Positions 62,876 through 64,000 of a stretch of DNA of 64,000 nucleotides are shown here, one piece after another. The DNA is from Hyphomonas sp. (GTDB taxonomy: Bacteria > Pseudomonadota > Alphaproteobacteria > Caulobacterales > Hyphomonadaceae), in NCBI RefSeq assembly GCF_016125515.1, contig NZ_WGLO01000008.1, positions 267,047-331,046 of the forward strand, written 5' to 3'. Position 1 is the stretch's first letter. Each line of letters opens with the position of its first letter. Below the pieces are notes generated by a model that saw nothing but the letters and a program-made list of their open reading frames with translations, did not search any database and had not been told where the DNA came from. The position numbers and the translations under genes were made by a program.

Positions 62876-63928
62876 ATGGCTAACATCAGAAAGCGCGGCG
62901 ATCGCTGGCAGGTCCAGATCAGACGCCAGCACGCTCCAAACGTCACCCGCAGCTTCATCAAACGCGCCGATGCGGAAGCCTGGGGACGCGAGATGGAGGT
63001 CGAGGCGGACCGACGATGCCTCAAACACGACCCTCGGATCCTGGATCGCATTACGCTTGGTGAGCTTGTGGTTCGCTACCGGGACGAGGTCTGCGAGTTC
63101 AAGAAGAGTAGGGATGTCGAGCGGACGCTCTTGAACGCCTTCCTCCGGCACCGCTTGGCGAAGCGTCCCCTCTCTCAGGTCACCGCCGCGGACTTTGCAA
63201 AGTACCGGGACGAGCGGCTTAGGAACATCTCCGCGTCCGGACTCAACCGTGAATTTTCGCCGCTCCAGCACATGTATGAGATCGCGTTGTCGGAATGGGG
63301 TCTCCCTCTAATCGAGAACCCCCTTAAGCGCGTCCGCAAGCCTCAGAACAATAGGCCGCGGACTCGCCGCCTGCGGGACGGTGAGTACGAGCGGCTGCTG
63401 GCTGCTGCTGAGGACCGACGAGTGACCTATCTGAAGCCAATCATCGTCCTGGCCGTTGAGACGGCTATGCGCCGAGGAGAGATCCTCGCTGCCAAGCGGT
63501 GCCATCTGGGGGAAGGGATGAGGAGCTTGCACATCCCCGAGACCAAGACAGGGGTGCCTCGCACGATCCCTCTATCGGCTGTGGCTCGTGAGCAGATTGC
63601 GAGTCTGGACCGGCTGCATCCCGATAGCCTTCTGTTCAATGTGTCGTCCGATGCATTCAAGCTGACCTGGACGCGAACGGTTGCAGCCGCGGAGCTCGAG
63701 GACCTTCACTTTCACGATCTCCGGCATGAGGCCGTTTCTCGGCTGTTTGAGCGCGGCTTATCGATGCCTGAGGTTGCCTCGATCAGCGGTCACCGGGATT
63801 TCCGGATGCTAGCGCGATATGCTCATGTCCACTTCTCCGCATCAGACTCGGGTTGCTTGGGTGTCAATCGGCGCGCAAAATTGACCCCCTATCGGCGTGC
63901 AAAATTGACCCCACCTGCGCGGTGGTAG
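62876..63928 (+). CDS. Tyrosine recombinase/integrase with IS-altered C-terminus
   Basis: 350 aa. An N-terminal arm-binding/SAM-like part (10-160) and catalytic domain with all key residues: R199 in AMRRGE, K224 in ETKTGVPRT, H280 and R283 in HDLRHE, H306 in SGHRD and Y315 in RYAHV. From about residue 329 the reading frame runs into insertion-sequence DNA (NRRAKLTPYRRAKLTPPARW), so the native tail is lost. The active site is intact but the tail, which helps tetramer assembly, is not. It probably mobilised an island at tRNA-Val. Confidence 0.88.
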   Translation: MANIRKRGDRWQVQIRRQHAPNVTRSFIKRADAEAWGREMEVEADRRCLKHDPRILDRITLGELVVRYRDEVCEFKKSRDVERTLLNAFLRHRLAKRPLSQVTAADFAKYRDERLRNISASGLNREFSPLQHMYEIALSEWGLPLIENPLKRVRKPQNNRPRTRRLRDGEYERLLAAAEDRRVTYLKPIIVLAVETAMRRGEILAAKRCHLGEGMRSLHIPETKTGVPRTIPLSAVAREQIASLDRLHPDSLLFNVSSDAFKLTWTRTVAAAELEDLHFHDLRHEAVSRLFERGLSMPEVASISGHRDFRMLARYAHVHFSASDSGCLGVNRRAKLTPYRRAKLTPPARW

Positions 63929-64000
63929 CTGGCCCAGGCCGGTGCAACTTTTCAAACGAGTGGAACCGGCCTGGGCCAGCGGGCGGCAAGGCGCTCAGGC
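63862..64000. mobile_element. End of an IS21-type insertion sequence
   Basis: Starts TGTCAATCGGCGCGCAAAAT and has two tandem 22-bp repeats (63867-63888 and 63891-63912, one mismatch) of ATCGGCGxGCAAAATTGACC plus CC, 24 bp apart. Multiple such terminal repeats are typical of IS21-family ends. The transposase genes lie past the window edge. Confidence 0.6.
63928..63980. repeat. 16-bp perfect inverted repeat inside the IS end
   Basis: Arms 63928-63943 and 63965-63980 are perfectly complementary with a 21-nt spacer. It follows the terminal repeats of the IS21-like element. Confidence 0.75.

Overview
The window looks like chromosomal DNA of an alphaproteobacterium close to Hyphomonadaceae (Hyphomonas/Caulobacter relatives). 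This is inferred from high GC with GC-rich third positions, a CpdR-type receiver, a Caulobacter-type TonB receptor, the alphaproteobacterial small families DUF1150 and TIGR02300, the cmk-rpsA-ihfB order, and a beta-helix/cytochrome pair (TIGR03805/TIGR03806) whose second member family is named after Hyphomonas neptunium (HNE_0200). No taxonomy marker was searched.

Layout. 1-8 kb: a dual ATPase of a peptide-type ABC importer, OmpW, an iron-type alcohol dehydrogenase with a Tag-like glycosylase, then a striking junction where a 5'-truncated beta-propeller phytase and a 5'-truncated TonB receptor face away from each other. 8-13 kb: CHAD protein, two small membrane proteins, intracellular PHB depolymerase, a cysteine-synthase-like enzyme divergent from an Lrp/AsnC regulator. 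13-19 kb: a ZIP transporter divergent from a four-gene ABC system (DUF2796 lipoprotein, ATPase, FtsX-like permease, DUF3299) that shares one palindromic Zur-like site; then a HAD protein and a SoxR-type regulator divergent from a VOC protein. 19-29 kb: housekeeping genes (mscL, ihfB, rpsA with an unusual C-terminal extension, cmk, aroA, tRNA-Ala) plus redox enzymes. 29-36 kb: beta-helix/cytochrome pair, YaiI family, RNase D-like exonuclease, and the envelope block lptC-lptA-lptB-rpoN. 36-45 kb: ribokinase/nucleoside hydrolase/thioesterase operon and a tripartite RND efflux operon. 45-54 kb: a translationally coupled cellulose operon bcsA-bcsB-bcsC plus a two-TM PAS protein.

54.3-58.4 kb is an accessory patch beside tRNA-Arg(CCG). 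It has a hipBA toxin-antitoxin pair with three operator copies exactly 50 bp apart, a frameshifted AbiEii remnant directly after hipA, a transposase-tail remnant, and an XRE regulator divergent from an unknown 151-aa protein, bounded by diverged 87-bp direct repeats whose second copy runs into the tRNA-Arg 3' end. 58.4-62.6 kb returns to core genes (TraB/GumN, inositol-phosphatase family, XRE regulator, N-formylglutamate amidohydrolase, cpdR) and contains a candidate sRNA with a strong terminator. From 62.7 kb a tRNA-Val(GAC) is followed by a tyrosine integrase running rightwards, so a genomic island probably begins here; the integrase C-terminus is overwritten by what looks like the end of an IS21-type insertion sequence.

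The least explained material is the HTH/151-aa module at 57.3-58.3 kb, the phytase/TonB receptor junction, the PAS protein of the cellulose operon and the 61 kb sRNA candidate. All family assignments come from reading motifs; no database search was run.
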